Notes under the pieces: generated by a model
Told to the model about the DNA's origin: nothing
The model's database searches: none
What the model saw: the letters and a program-made list of their open reading frames with translations, nothing else
Made by a program: the position numbers and the translations under genes
NCBI RefSeq assembly: GCF_003234445.2
Contig: NZ_CP126269.1
Span: 62,001 to 126,000, forward strand
Reading direction: 5' to 3'
Source: Curtobacterium sp. MCLR17_036
GTDB lineage: Bacteria > Actinomycetota > Actinomycetes > Actinomycetales > Microbacteriaceae
DNA length: 64,000 bases
Shown here: piece by piece, positions 17,203 through 25,984 of the stretch
How positions within the stretch are numbered: the first letter of the stretch is position 1
Layout of the letters: each line of letters starts with the position of its first letter

Positions 17203-18501
17203 ATGACCGACGAGGGCCGACGACCAGGTGGACGGCGGAGCGCGCGGGGGATCGCGCGGCACGGCAAGCTGCGGCGGCGACGACCACTCGCGACGCTCGC
17301 GGGGCTGATCGGCACGTCCGCCGTGGTCGCGGTCGTCAGTGTCGGCAGCGTCGGTGCCATCGCCGCGCGGGACGTCAAGGACGACATCACGACCATCTCG
17401 CTCAGTCCGTCGGACGAGGGGCAGGCGCGGAGCCAGGACATCAACGCGATCAAGGGCGGCGCGAACATCCTGCTGATCGGGTCGGACACCCGTGTCGGGC
17501 AGCGGGCGGAGGAACAGGACGCCGACGGAGCACGCAACGACGTCACGATGCTCGTGCACCTCAGCGAGGACCACTCCCAGGTGACGGTGGTGTCCTTCCC
17601 CCGCGACGCGATGGTGCCGATCCCGTCCTGCGCGGACCCGGACGCCGGCACGTCGAGCCCGGCCGAGAGCAAGGCGATGTTCAACTCAGCGCTCCTCCGG
17701 GGCGGCCCGAACGGCGGCGTCGCCTGCGTCGTGCAGACCGTCGAGAACCTGACCGGGCTGAGCATCCCGTACGCGGGACTCATCACCTTCGACGGCGTCA
17801 CCGCCATGAGCAACGCCCTCGGCGGCGTCACCGTCTGCATCGCGAAGCCGATCCACGACGGCAGCTTCCTCAACCTGCCGGCCGGCGAGGTCCCGCTGCA
17901 GGGCAAGGAGGCGCTCGGGTTCCTGCGGACGCGCCACGGCGTCGACGACGGCAGCGACATCGCCCGCATCAGCAACCAGCAGGTGTTCCTCTCCGCGATG
18001 CTGCGCAAGCTCACCAGCGACGGCGCGCTCCGCAACCCGATCACCCTGTACCGGTTCGCGAAGGCTGCGACCTCGAACATGGCCCTGTCGGAGGGGCTGA
18101 ACGACACCCGCACCCTCGTCGCCCTCGCGGCTGCCGTCCGCAACACGGACACCGCCCACATGCTCCTGGTGCAGTACCCGACCGATGCCGACCCGGAGGA
18201 CAGCAACCGCGTCGTGGTCGACCAGGCCGCGGCGCACAGCCTGAACGTGGCACTGCAGCAGGACCAGCGCACCCGGGTCGCCTCCGGTGCCATCGGCCGA
18301 GGCGCGGTGCAGGCGCCGTCGGCGTCCCGTGCGCCCGCCGCGGAGCGATCCGCCGACGCCCCGTCGCCGAGCAGCAGCCGGGCAGCGGGCCAGGCGTCGC
18401 GCTCGCCGGGGACCGCCGCGACCCCGAAGCCGACGGCGCTGCCCTCCACGATCACCGGGCAGAGCGCCGCCGAGCAGACGTGTTCGAAGGGCACCGATTG
18501 A
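17203..18501 (+). CDS. LytR-CpsA-Psr (LCP) family cell-wall glycopolymer ligase
   Basis: Predicted 432 aa; GGAGGGGGAG ribosome site upstream of ATG. A basic cytoplasmic N-terminus (1-30) leads to one transmembrane helix (about 30-55). The LCP domain spans about 85-310 with NILLIGSDTR, the acidic/arginine core DVTMLVHLSEDHSQ and VVSFPRDAMV. The family transfers undecaprenyl-linked glycopolymers to peptidoglycan on the outer face of the membrane. The last roughly 80 residues are low-complexity Ala/Ser/Pro with one cysteine, possibly wall-spanning. Confidence 0.92.
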   Translation: MTDEGRRPGGRRSARGIARHGKLRRRRPLATLAGLIGTSAVVAVVSVGSVGAIAARDVKDDITTISLSPSDEGQARSQDINAIKGGANILLIGSDTRVGQRAEEQDADGARNDVTMLVHLSEDHSQVTVVSFPRDAMVPIPSCADPDAGTSSPAESKAMFNSALLRGGPNGGVACVVQTVENLTGLSIPYAGLITFDGVTAMSNALGGVTVCIAKPIHDGSFLNLPAGEVPLQGKEALGFLRTRHGVDDGSDIARISNQQVFLSAMLRKLTSDGALRNPITLYRFAKAATSNMALSEGLNDTRTLVALAAAVRNTDTAHMLLVQYPTDADPEDSNRVVVDQAAAHSLNVALQQDQRTRVASGAIGRGAVQAPSASRAPAAERSADAPSPSSSRAAGQASRSPGTAATPKPTALPSTITGQSAAEQTCSKGTD

Positions 18502-18603
18502 CCGGTCTCCCGTCGTGAGGACCGCGACCACGGGCGTCGGGTCGCGCAGCCCGGAGCGGGGCTACGGTGGGCGGCGACCCACCACCGACGCAGGGAGCAC
18601 CGC

Positions 18604-19308
18604 ATGGACGTCGTCTTCGTACACGGGGCCCTGGTGCGCGACGGCGCGTGGTGGTGGGGGCCGACGGCCGAGCTGCTGCGGGAGCGCACCGGCATCGCGA
18701 GCCGAGCCGTGGCGCTGCCGTCCTGCGGTGAGACGACCGCGGACGAGGCGTCCGGCGGCCTGACGGCCGATGCCGCGGCCCTGCGGCGGGAGCTCGACCG
18801 GGGCGACGGGACGATCGTCGTCGGGCACTCGTACGGCGGGACCGTCGTCGCCGAGGCCGGGCACCACCCCGCCGTGGCGCACCTGCTCCTGGTGTCGTCC
18901 TACCTGCCCGACGTTGGCCAGGCGCAGGGCGCGATCATGGCCGACGAACCGGACCCGGTGCGCGTCGAGCCGGCCGACGGGGGGATGCTCGGACTCGTCG
19001 GGTTCGACGCAGGGACGTTCGGGGCCCGGTTCCTGCAGGACGCCGACGAGCAGACGCAGTGCGCGGCGTGGGACCGGGTGACCACCCAGGCGGTCGGTTC
19101 CTTCGTGACGCCGACGACCGCCGCGGGCTGGCAGGGCGTCGACTCGACGTACCTGGTCTGCACCGAGGACCGGAGCACCACGGTGGGGCTGCAACGCGCC
19201 CACGCCGAGCGGGCGAGCCGGTCGGTGGACGTCGCGACCGGGCACCACCCGTTCGTCTCCCGCCCGGACCTGGTGGTCGCCGAGCTCGAGGCCGTCCTCA
19301 GCCGCTGA
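18604..19308 (+). CDS. Alpha/beta hydrolase
   Basis: Predicted 234 aa with GGGAG ribosome site. The fold starts with FVHGALVRDGAWWW (oxyanion region). GHSYGG carries the nucleophile serine, TEDRS the likely acid, and TGHHPF the catalytic histidine near the C-terminus. It resembles small esterases annotated as alpha/beta-hydrolase-6 type; the substrate is not predictable. Its last 11 bp overlap the 3' end of the convergent PfkB kinase gene. Confidence 0.85.
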   Translation: MDVVFVHGALVRDGAWWWGPTAELLRERTGIASRAVALPSCGETTADEASGGLTADAAALRRELDRGDGTIVVGHSYGGTVVAEAGHHPAVAHLLLVSSYLPDVGQAQGAIMADEPDPVRVEPADGGMLGLVGFDAGTFGARFLQDADEQTQCAAWDRVTTQAVGSFVTPTTAAGWQGVDSTYLVCTEDRSTTVGLQRAHAERASRSVDVATGHHPFVSRPDLVVAELEAVLSR

Positions 19309-20236
19309 GCGGGCCGCCCGCGCCCTGCAGCAGCGCGTCGATCTCGGCCGTGGTCGGTGCGGTCGCCGGCCCGCGTCGGGTGACGGCGATGGCCGCCGCC
19401 GCGTTCGCCCGTCGCGCCGCCGTGACGAGGTCGTCGCCACGCGAGAGCGCCGCGGCGAGCACCCCGTCGTGGGCGTCGCCGGCGCCGTTCGTGTCGACGG
19501 CCGCCACCCGGAAGCCCTCCACGAGCTCGGTGCGCCGTCCGGGGCCGGCCACCCAGCAGCCCGCGGCGCCGTCGCGGACCACGGCCGCCCCGCGGGAGCG
19601 CTCCGCGATCCGGACCGCCGCGTCGGCCAGGTCGGGCGACGTGGCGGACATGAGCCGTGCCTCCCGGCCGTTCGTGCTGACGACGTCCGCACGCCGCAGG
19701 ACGGCGGCGAGCACGTCGGGACGGAGCGTGTCGACGAGCGGCGACGGGTCGAGGACGACCGTCGTCGGCTCCGGCAGGCGCCCGAGCCACGCGACGATCG
19801 CGTCCGCGTTCGACGGGTGGGCGAGCCCGTACCCGGAGACGAAGACGACGTCGTCGTCGCGGACCGCGACGCGGTCCAGGTCGGCGGCGGTCAGGCGGCC
19901 CTCGGCGCCGACGCTCGTGACGAAGGTGCGTTCCGTGGTGGCGTCGACCAGGGCGACGCAGTAGCCGCTGTCGACGTCGGGCAGCCCGGGCTGGACGACG
20001 TCGACGTCCTCGGCGGCGAGGGCCGCGCGCACGACGTCGGCGAACGGTCCGGTGCCGTACTGTCCGGCGAACACCACCTCCATGCCGTCGCGGCGGGCGG
20101 CGACCATGGTGTTGAGGCCGCCGCCGGCCGTGATCTCGGACCCCTCGGCGATCGTGTCGCCGCCGGGTTCGGGGACCGCGTCGATGCGCATCACGATGTC
20201 GACGATGACGTTGCCGACGGAGACGAGCCGGGGCAT
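19298..20236 (-). CDS. PfkB/ribokinase-family carbohydrate kinase
   Basis: Predicted 312 aa. PfkB signature 1 is GGGLNTMVAARRDG (about 38-51) and signature 2 is DTNGAGDAHDG, with Asp254 as catalytic base. The start codon overlaps the permease stop by 1 nt (TGATG), so it is co-translated as the last gene of a regulator/ARH/permease/kinase operon. By context it probably phosphorylates ribose or a nucleoside released or imported by the upstream gene products; this is inference. Confidence 0.88.
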   Translation of the reverse strand: MPRLVSVGNVIVDIVMRIDAVPEPGGDTIAEGSEITAGGGLNTMVAARRDGMEVVFAGQYGTGPFADVVRAALAAEDVDVVQPGLPDVDSGYCVALVDATTERTFVTSVGAEGRLTAADLDRVAVRDDDVVFVSGYGLAHPSNADAIVAWLGRLPEPTTVVLDPSPLVDTLRPDVLAAVLRRADVVSTNGREARLMSATSPDLADAAVRIAERSRGAAVVRDGAAGCWVAGPGRRTELVEGFRVAAVDTNGAGDAHDGVLAAALSRGDDLVTAARRANAAAAIAVTRRGPATAPTTAEIDALLQGAGGPLSG

Positions 20237-21762
20237 CAGCGGGCCGACGTGGTGTCGCGGACGACGGTCGGCTCCTCGAGGGTGCCGCGCGCACCGCCGA
20301 ACGCCAGGTACGCCCCGGCGGCGACGACGAAGGTCACGACCCAGCCGAGGCCGTTCGCACCGATCCAGCTGCCGGACAGCGGGCCGACGAACACCGGGTC
20401 CGCGTCGCCGACCGACACGACGGTGAACAGGAAGCCGACCACGATGGCGACCGCCCAGGCGGTGAACGCGCCCCAGGCGAAGCCGCCGCGGTACCAGTAG
20501 CCCGAGCCGGGGCGCAGGTCGAGCAGCGCCACCGGGTCGTACCAGCGGCGGCGGAGCATGTCCGCGATGAAGACGCCGAGCCAGGCGGTGATCGGGACGG
20601 CGAGGACGGAGATGAACGTGATGAACGGCGCGTAGAAGCCGTCCGCGATGAGCATGAAGTAGACGGCGCCGAGGAACGTGATGACGACGTCGACCGCGAC
20701 CGCCCACACCCGGGGCACCTTCACGCCGAGGGTCAGGGTGGTCAGGCTGGCGGAGTACACGGACAGGTGGTTCGACAGCAGCAGGCCGCCGAACGCGGCG
20801 ACGAGGTACGGCACGGCCATCCAGCTCGGCAGCAGGTCGCGGATCGCAGCGACCGGGTCACCGGCCTCGGCGAGGGTGGGGTCACCGGCGGACAGCAGCG
20901 CACCGAGGCCGACGAGGACGACGAGCGGCGTGCCCGCGCCGACGGCGCTGGCGAGGACGAGCCGGCTGCCCCGGACCGAGACCTTGCTGTAGCGGGCGAT
21001 GTCCGCGCCGGCGGTCGCCCAGCCGATGCCGGTGCCCGCGGCGATGGTGCCGATGCCGATCACCATCGCGCTGACCGGTCCCGCCGGGGCGCTCGTCACG
21101 GTGTCCCAGTCGACGCGGATCACCAGGAAGACCGCGACGAAGACGTTGAGGGCGCCGAACACCCACGTCGCCCACCGCTGGATGGCGACGATGGCGGCGT
21201 GCCCGAGCCCGGAGACCAGGACGGTGCAGAGCACGAACACCAGGATCGCCACGACGGTGAGCACGGGGATGCGCTTGGCGTCGCCGTCGGTGCCGAACAC
21301 GATCGTGAAGAGCGACAGCAGCACGAACGCGGCGGTGGTGGTGTTCACCGTCTCCCAGCCGAGTCGCGACAGCAGGGACACGAGCGTCGGGCCGATGTTG
21401 CCCCGCACGCCGAACACGGCTCGGGACAGCGTCAGGCCGGGTGCCCCGCCACGACGCCCGGCGATCGAGATGACGCCGACGACGGCGAAGGACCCGGCGG
21501 CGCCGATGACCGCGACGAGCAGCGCCTGCCAGATGGTGAGCCGCTGGAACGCGACGAGCGTGGCCCCGAGGGGGAGCCCGAGGATCGAGATGTTCGCGGC
21601 GAACCACACCCAGAACAGGGCGCCGGGGCGACCGGTGCGCTCCTCGGCGGGGACGGGCTCGATGCCGCGCTGCTCGATGGTGGTCAGCGTGCCCTCGCTC
21701 CGAGCGGTGGTCGCGGTGGTCGCGGTCGACGCGGGTGTCGTGGGGTCGGGTGTCGTGCTCAT
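20236..21762 (-). CDS. NCS1-family nucleobase/nucleoside permease (cytosine-permease like)
   Basis: Predicted 508 aa; an AGAGGA site precedes ATG 21762. After a roughly 45-residue soluble N-terminus, about 12 transmembrane helices follow. The first includes ALFWVWFAANISILGLPLGA, characteristic of NCS1 proteins of the CodB/purine-cytosine type, and helix 6 has GIGWATAGADIARYS. The family symports nucleobases, hydantoins, allantoin or vitamins with H+ or Na+. The substrate here is probably an N-ribosyl compound, judged from the ARH hydrolase and PfkB kinase on either side. Confidence 0.88.
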   Translation of the reverse strand: MSTTPDPTTPASTATTATTARSEGTLTTIEQRGIEPVPAEERTGRPGALFWVWFAANISILGLPLGATLVAFQRLTIWQALLVAVIGAAGSFAVVGVISIAGRRGGAPGLTLSRAVFGVRGNIGPTLVSLLSRLGWETVNTTTAAFVLLSLFTIVFGTDGDAKRIPVLTVVAILVFVLCTVLVSGLGHAAIVAIQRWATWVFGALNVFVAVFLVIRVDWDTVTSAPAGPVSAMVIGIGTIAAGTGIGWATAGADIARYSKVSVRGSRLVLASAVGAGTPLVVLVGLGALLSAGDPTLAEAGDPVAAIRDLLPSWMAVPYLVAAFGGLLLSNHLSVYSASLTTLTLGVKVPRVWAVAVDVVITFLGAVYFMLIADGFYAPFITFISVLAVPITAWLGVFIADMLRRRWYDPVALLDLRPGSGYWYRGGFAWGAFTAWAVAIVVGFLFTVVSVGDADPVFVGPLSGSWIGANGLGWVVTFVVAAGAYLAFGGARGTLEEPTVVRDTTSAR

Positions 21763-21832
21763 GTCCTCTTGCGTCCTCGGAAGTGGGATGGGGTGCGGGA
21801 GTGGGGTGGGGGAGGGGACTGTGGGGCGCGGA

Positions 21833-22834
21833 CTAGTGGTCCGCACCGGCGCGGATGGCGAGCAGGCCGTCGACGAGCGGCGGCAGCTCGAGTCCGTTGA
21901 CCTCGACGACCGTGCGCACGGCGTGGTCGGGCCAGGCGTCCGGGCCGTGCACGGCGCCGAGGACGGCCCCGGCCATCGCGGCGATGGTGTCGGTGTCGCC
22001 GCCGATGCTCGCCGCGATGCCGACGGTCTCCCACGGGTCGAGGTCGAGCGAGACGAGTGCCAGGGCGGCGACGACGGACTCCTGCGAGGCGACCGAGGTG
22101 CCGATCACCTGCGCGACGACGTCGATCCGGTCGTCGGCCGGCACCGTCGGCAGGTACGCCCGCGCCCAGCGGGTCTTCTCGGCGATGTCGGCACCGGCGA
22201 CCCAGTGGCCGCGGGTCGCGCCGATGGCAGCAGCCGCGACCGCAGCGTCCAGGGCCTCCGCGCGGGTCGCCCCGTCGAGGCCGACGCTGACCGCGGCGGC
22301 GACGGCGCTGGCCCCCGCGATGCCGAGCCCGGTGTCGTGGGTGACCCGGCAGGAGTCCTGCACGGCGTCGACGAGGGCGTCGAGGTCCGTCGCACGGGTG
22401 GCGATCCCGACGGGGGCGATCCGCATCGCGGCGCCGTTCGTCGTGCCGGTGGACCCGGCCTCGGCCGCGGGCACGCCCGCCAGGATCCGCTCGACGGCGG
22501 TCTTCGTGCTCGGTCCGAGCAGGTCGAGGGAGCCCTTCGCCTCCATCGTGCGCTCCCAGGCGATGATCGCCTCGGCGAAGCGCACCGGGTCGAGTCGGCC
22601 GCCGCCCTCGACGAGCAGCTCGCCGACCAGGACCGCCTGCTCGGTGTCGTCCGTGATGCTGCCGGCGGGCATGCCGGCGGCGATGCGCTGGTGCGGCCCG
22701 GCGTCGACGAAGTCGGTGATCACGCCGTGGTCCTGCCGGATCTGCGCGAGGGTCAGCGACTGGGTCGGCATCCCGAGGGCGTCGCCGATCGCCAGGCCGT
22801 GCAGGGCGGCGAGTGCGTGCGTGGTGGTGGTCAT
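21833..22834 (-). CDS. ADP-ribosylglycohydrolase (DraG/ARH) family protein
   Basis: Predicted 333 aa. Both metal-binding motifs of the family are intact: GSITDDTEQAVLV (about 58-70) and GGDTDTIAAMAGAVLGA (about 278-294), with GLAIGDALGMP at the N-terminus. ARH enzymes cleave N- or O-glycosidic bonds at ADP-ribose, and some family members in nucleoside operons probably act on small ribosides. The ATG overlaps the regulator's stop by 4 nt. No ADP-ribosyltransferase gene is near, so reversal of protein ADP-ribosylation is not supported by context. Confidence 0.9.
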   Translation of the reverse strand: MTTTTHALAALHGLAIGDALGMPTQSLTLAQIRQDHGVITDFVDAGPHQRIAAGMPAGSITDDTEQAVLVGELLVEGGGRLDPVRFAEAIIAWERTMEAKGSLDLLGPSTKTAVERILAGVPAAEAGSTGTTNGAAMRIAPVGIATRATDLDALVDAVQDSCRVTHDTGLGIAGASAVAAAVSVGLDGATRAEALDAAVAAAAIGATRGHWVAGADIAEKTRWARAYLPTVPADDRIDVVAQVIGTSVASQESVVAALALVSLDLDPWETVGIAASIGGDTDTIAAMAGAVLGAVHGPDAWPDHAVRTVVEVNGLELPPLVDGLLAIRAGADH

Positions 22835-23550
22835 CGTGCTTGCTCCGTCGTTCCGAATCGCATGTGCAGCCGGAACCGGTCCGGTGCGAGGAGGCTGTCG
22901 ACCTGCTCGACGAAGCCGTTGTGGACCGTGCGCGAGATCCGTCGGCTGTGCAGGAAGGTGGCGCCGACCGGCTGTCCGAGCACGGCGGCGTCCTCGGCGT
23001 CGAGCGGGGTCACGTCGACCCACTGCTCGGCGATCGCCGGCACGAGACCGGCCGCCGCCAGGGTGGCGCTCAGGGAGTCGTCGACGAGACCGTCGTCCAC
23101 CGCGCGGTCGAGCGCGCCGGTGCGCGGCACCCGGCTGCGCTCGAGCGAGACCGGCGTGCCGCCGACGACGTGGCGGACCCGGTCGACGGCGATGAACGCC
23201 GCCGAGTCGGCGCCGACGCGCTCGGCGAGGTCGACGTCCTCGATGCGGGCGATGCGGAGCACGCGGGTGGCGACCTGCACGCCGGTGGCGGCGATGGAAC
23301 GGGCCCAGCCGCCGCGGGGGTCGAGGGCCGCGCCGTCGAAGGTCACGACGGACCCGACGCCGCCGTGCGTCGCGATGTACTCCTCGTCGGCCAGGTCGGC
23401 GAGTGCGGCGCGGACGGTGCCGCGACTGACGGCGAACCGTTCGGCGAGCTCGTGCTCACCGGGCAGGCGCTGCCCGGGCAGCAGCCGCCCGGTCGCGATC
23501 GCGTCGCGCAGGGCGTCGGCGACGAGGCGTCGCTTCGATGAGACGGGCAT
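22831..23550 (-). CDS. GntR family regulator, HutC/UTRA type
   Basis: Predicted 239 aa from ATG 23550. The winged helix (about 5-70) contains LVADALRDAIATGRLLPGQR and FAVSRGTVRAALADL; the rest is a UTRA ligand-binding domain (about 90-230) with the typical R(I/V)..V...P...E.S motifs. A TATGCT -10 box ends 7 nt before this ATG, so I prefer it to the in-frame ATG at 23562. It is the first gene of the ARH-permease-kinase operon and the likely sensor of the imported compound or its phosphate. Confidence 0.87.
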   Translation of the reverse strand: MPVSSKRRLVADALRDAIATGRLLPGQRLPGEHELAERFAVSRGTVRAALADLADEEYIATHGGVGSVVTFDGAALDPRGGWARSIAATGVQVATRVLRIARIEDVDLAERVGADSAAFIAVDRVRHVVGGTPVSLERSRVPRTGALDRAVDDGLVDDSLSATLAAAGLVPAIAEQWVDVTPLDAEDAAVLGQPVGATFLHSRRISRTVHNGFVEQVDSLLAPDRFRLHMRFGTTEQAR

Positions 23551-23557
23551 GACGACG

Positions 23558-23575
23558 AGCATACATGTACAAGAC
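23558..23575 (-). promoter_or_regulatory. Leaderless promoter with 8-bp palindrome for the GntR-ARH-permease-kinase operon
   Basis: TATGCT (-10, 23558-23563 on the minus strand) is directly preceded by the palindrome TACATGTA (23562-23569). Repressor bound there would cover the -10 region, consistent with autoregulation. Site use is inferred from position and symmetry. Confidence 0.45.
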
Positions 23576-23687
23576 CTGTCCAGTCGCGCGCGCCCGTCGC
23601 GGTGCAGCCCCGGACAGGAGGCCCGGCTCGGCCCCGACGGGTCGCCTCCGGCCCGCAGGGACGCACCGCGGAGGCGCCCGCACGCGT

Positions 23688-24446
23688 TCAGGGCGTCGGC
23701 GTCCGCCCTGCTGCCCCGCCGCTCGGGTGGTCGACGATGCGACCGAGCCACTCGCCGAGCACCGCGCGTTCCCCCGGCGACAGGACGTCGAGGTCCGGTG
23801 CGGCCGCCGCCAGGGTCACCGCCGCGGCTCGCAGCGCCGACGAGTCGTCCCCGGCGCCGTCCGACGGGCCCGGCGTGAGGATGCGGGCGAGCACGGTCTC
23901 CAGGACCACGTCGGCGAGGTGCGTGTCCCGTTCGTCCTCCGGCTCGTCGAGCAGGGCGAGGACGGCTCCGGTGCCGGCGGCGTGCACGAGCCGGATCGCC
24001 TCGTGCTCGGGGACCGCGAGCCTGCCGGCTGCCGCGACGCGGCGGAGTCGGGCTGCGAGGAGCTCGAGCCCGACGGCGACGGCCGGTGACCCCCGACCGC
24101 GTCGGGGGTCGCTCATGATGACGAAGAGGTCGGGGTTGGCGAGCCCGAACCCGATCGTCGCGTCCCACCCGGTCCGCAGGTCGGTCACGGGGTCGTCGTC
24201 GGCCGAGGTCTGCACGGCAGCGGCCTTCGTGACGGTGAACGAGGCCATCGTGTGCTCGGCGACGGCGTCGAGCAGGCCGTCCTTGTCCCCGAAGAGCCGG
24301 TAGATCGTGGGTGCCTGCACCCCGGCGCGCTGCGCGACCGCCCGGGTCGTCACCGCGGCCGCGCCGTCGTCGTGCAGCAGGGCGGCGGCGGCCTCCACCA
24401 CGCGCAGGCGGACGTCGGCGGCGGGAGGTGCGATCGGCTCGGTCAC
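23688..24446 (-). CDS. TetR family transcriptional regulator
   Basis: Predicted 252 aa from GTG 24446, which follows a TATCGT -10 box by 6 nt. The TetR helix-turn-helix spans about 14-60: RLRVVEAAAALLHDDG, TTRAVAQRAGVQAPTIYRLF, DKDGLLDAV. The C-terminal ligand domain is not recognisable. It is divergent from the QorB-type reductase gene with 86 bp between starts, where two operator-like palindromes sit, so it probably represses both genes. Confidence 0.88.
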   Translation of the reverse strand: MTEPIAPPAADVRLRVVEAAAALLHDDGAAAVTTRAVAQRAGVQAPTIYRLFGDKDGLLDAVAEHTMASFTVTKAAAVQTSADDDPVTDLRTGWDATIGFGLANPDLFVIMSDPRRGRGSPAVAVGLELLAARLRRVAAAGRLAVPEHEAIRLVHAAGTGAVLALLDEPEDERDTHLADVVLETVLARILTPGPSDGAGDDSSALRAAAVTLAAAAPDLDVLSPGERAVLGEWLGRIVDHPSGGAAGRTPTP

Positions 24447-24454
24447 GGAACAAC

Positions 24455-24474
24455 GATAACAACCCGTTGCTACC
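24455..24474. promoter_or_regulatory. Candidate TetR operator overlapping the tetR-side -10 box
   Basis: Imperfect 20-bp palindrome GATAACAAcccgTTGCTACC; half-sites match at 6 of 8. It overlaps the TATCGT -10 box (24453-24458, minus strand) of the regulator gene. It shares the GATAACA half-site with the second palindrome at 24502-24518. Confidence 0.55.
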
Positions 24475-24501
24475 ATCGCTTTTCCGATGATACTGTCCAG
24501 G

Positions 24502-24518
24502 TGTTACCACTGATAACA
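24502..24518. promoter_or_regulatory. Candidate TetR operator upstream of the QorB-type gene
   Basis: 17-bp palindrome TGTTACCA-C-TGATAACA, arms matching at 7 of 8. It lies 15-31 bp before the ATG at 24533 and just downstream of a TACTGT/GATACT -10-like stretch (24489-24496), placing it over the transcription start. Confidence 0.6.
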
Positions 24519-24532
24519 GAGAGGTCGGACCC

Positions 24533-25387
24533 ATGATCACGATCACCGGCGCGACGGGCGCCCTCAACGGCGCGACCGCCGACCACCTGCTCCGACGACT
24601 GCCGGCCTCGGAGCTGACCGTCGTCACCCGCGACCCAGCGCGGGCGTCCCGGTTCGCGGACCGCGGCGTCACGGTCCGCACCGGCAGCTACGACGACCCC
24701 GACGGGCTCCGGGCGGCGTTCGAGGGCGCCGACCAGCTGCTGCTCGTGTCCTCGAACGACCCGCACGGCGACACGGTCACGCAGCACCGGAACGCCGTGC
24801 AGGCAGCGGCGGCCGTCGGGGTGGGGCGTGTGCTCTACACGAGCCACCAGGGCGCCGGAGCCGCGTCGCCCTTCGTGCCGGCGCAGCACCACGCGGCCAC
24901 CGAGGAGCTGCTCGCGGCGTCGGGCCTGCCCTGGACCTCGCTGCGGAACGGCTTCTACGCCCACAGCCTGCAGTGGCTGATGGGACCGTGGCAGCAGACC
25001 GGCGTCGTCACCGTGCCGGCGGACGGCCCGGTGTCGTGGACCGACCGCGAGGACGCCGCTGCCGGTGCCGCGGCGATCCTGCTGCGTGACGAGCCGATCG
25101 ACGGTCCCGTCACGATCACCGCCGAGCAGGCGCCGACCTTCGCGGAGCTCGCACGGTCGGCGTCCGCGATCACCGGCACCACCGTCGGTCTCGAGGTGGT
25201 CGACGAGGACGAGTGGGTGGACCGCGCCGTCGCCGCCGGGCAGCAGGAACCGATGGTGCGCTTCCTGCTCGGCATGTACCAGGCCGCCGGTCAGGGCTGG
25301 TTCGCGGGCACCGACCCGGTCCTCACGGAGCTGCTCGGGCACGCGCCGCGGACGGCCGAGCAGGTGCTCGCCGACCTCGCTGCCTGA
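24533..25387 (+). CDS. NmrA-type NAD(P)H-binding protein, quinone oxidoreductase QorB-like
   Basis: Predicted 284 aa, matching the length of QorB (about 286). N-terminal MITITGATGALNGATADHLL is the Rossmann loop; SELTVVTRDPARA and VLYTSHQGA are typical of the NmrA/QorB group, and LRNGFYAHSLQWL lies near the quinone pocket. It probably reduces quinones or related electrophiles with NADPH. A GAGAGG site precedes ATG. Under control of the divergent TetR gene, it is likely induced by its substrate. Confidence 0.85.
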   Translation: MITITGATGALNGATADHLLRRLPASELTVVTRDPARASRFADRGVTVRTGSYDDPDGLRAAFEGADQLLLVSSNDPHGDTVTQHRNAVQAAAAVGVGRVLYTSHQGAGAASPFVPAQHHAATEELLAASGLPWTSLRNGFYAHSLQWLMGPWQQTGVVTVPADGPVSWTDREDAAAGAAAILLRDEPIDGPVTITAEQAPTFAELARSASAITGTTVGLEVVDEDEWVDRAVAAGQQEPMVRFLLGMYQAAGQGWFAGTDPVLTELLGHAPRTAEQVLADLAA

Positions 25388-25441
25388 GCGGAGGCGTCAG
25401 CGGGAGCCGCGCGGCGGGGGCCGGCTCCGGGATGGCCGGCG

Positions 25442-25918
25442 TCAGCCGGCGCGCTCCGTCTCGTGCTCGTCCGGACCGATCGCGTCGTCCACCCGGCCGC
25501 TGACGGACCGCAGCGTGTCCGCGTCGGTCCCCACGGGCCTCCAGAACAGGTCCTCCAGCGCCGCCGTGTGCGCGCGGATGCCGGCGAGCACCGCGCGGCG
25601 ACCGTCGGTCGTCATCACGACCCAGCTGCCACGGCCGTCGGTCGGGCAGTCGGCGCGCTCCACCAGTCCGCGGGAGACCATGCGCGTGACCTGGTGGCTG
25701 ACGCGCGACTTCTCCCACCCGATGCCGCTCGCGATGTCCCGGACGCGGAGCCGGTGCTCCGGGTCGCGGTGCAGGCCGATCAGGATCTCGAACTCCGGGA
25801 CGGAGATGCCGGCACCCGACTGCACCGCGCGGTCGAGGGCCCGGTCGAGCCGGCGCCAGGCGTCGTGGAAGGCGTCCCACGTGGCCCAGTCGTGGCCGTC
25901 GTTGCCCTGCGTCGACAT
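25442..25918 (-). CDS. MarR family transcriptional regulator
   Basis: Predicted 158 aa. The winged helix covers about 45-110: ISVPEFEILIGL, HRLRVRDIASGIGWEKSRVSHQV and GLVERADCPTDGRGSWVVMT, the last being the wing. A TACGCT -10 box ends 7 nt before ATG 25918, so the message is probably leaderless. Divergent from putA with 128 bp between; a 14-bp palindrome lies in the gap. It may control putA, itself, or both. Confidence 0.88.
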   Translation of the reverse strand: MSTQGNDGHDWATWDAFHDAWRRLDRALDRAVQSGAGISVPEFEILIGLHRDPEHRLRVRDIASGIGWEKSRVSHQVTRMVSRGLVERADCPTDGRGSWVVMTTDGRRAVLAGIRAHTAALEDLFWRPVGTDADTLRSVSGRVDDAIGPDEHETERAG

Positions 25919-25970
25919 GCGGCCCAGCGTACCGACCGGCCGTGGTCCGGGGCCGTCGCTGCACGGGTTT

Positions 25971-25984
25971 CATCCGTCCGGATG
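25971..25984. promoter_or_regulatory. Candidate MarR operator between the marR-type gene and putA
   Basis: Perfect palindrome CATCCGtcCGGATG in the 128-bp divergent gap. It sits 52-65 bp from the regulator start and about 50 bp upstream of the putA -10 box TACGAT (26035-26040). Assignment to this regulator is positional. Confidence 0.45.

Noticed and set aside
21833..22834. ARH gene considered as antitoxin of a DarTG-like or ADP-ribosylating toxin system
   Set aside because: No transferase gene is near; the neighbours are a permease, a sugar kinase and a ligand-sensing regulator.
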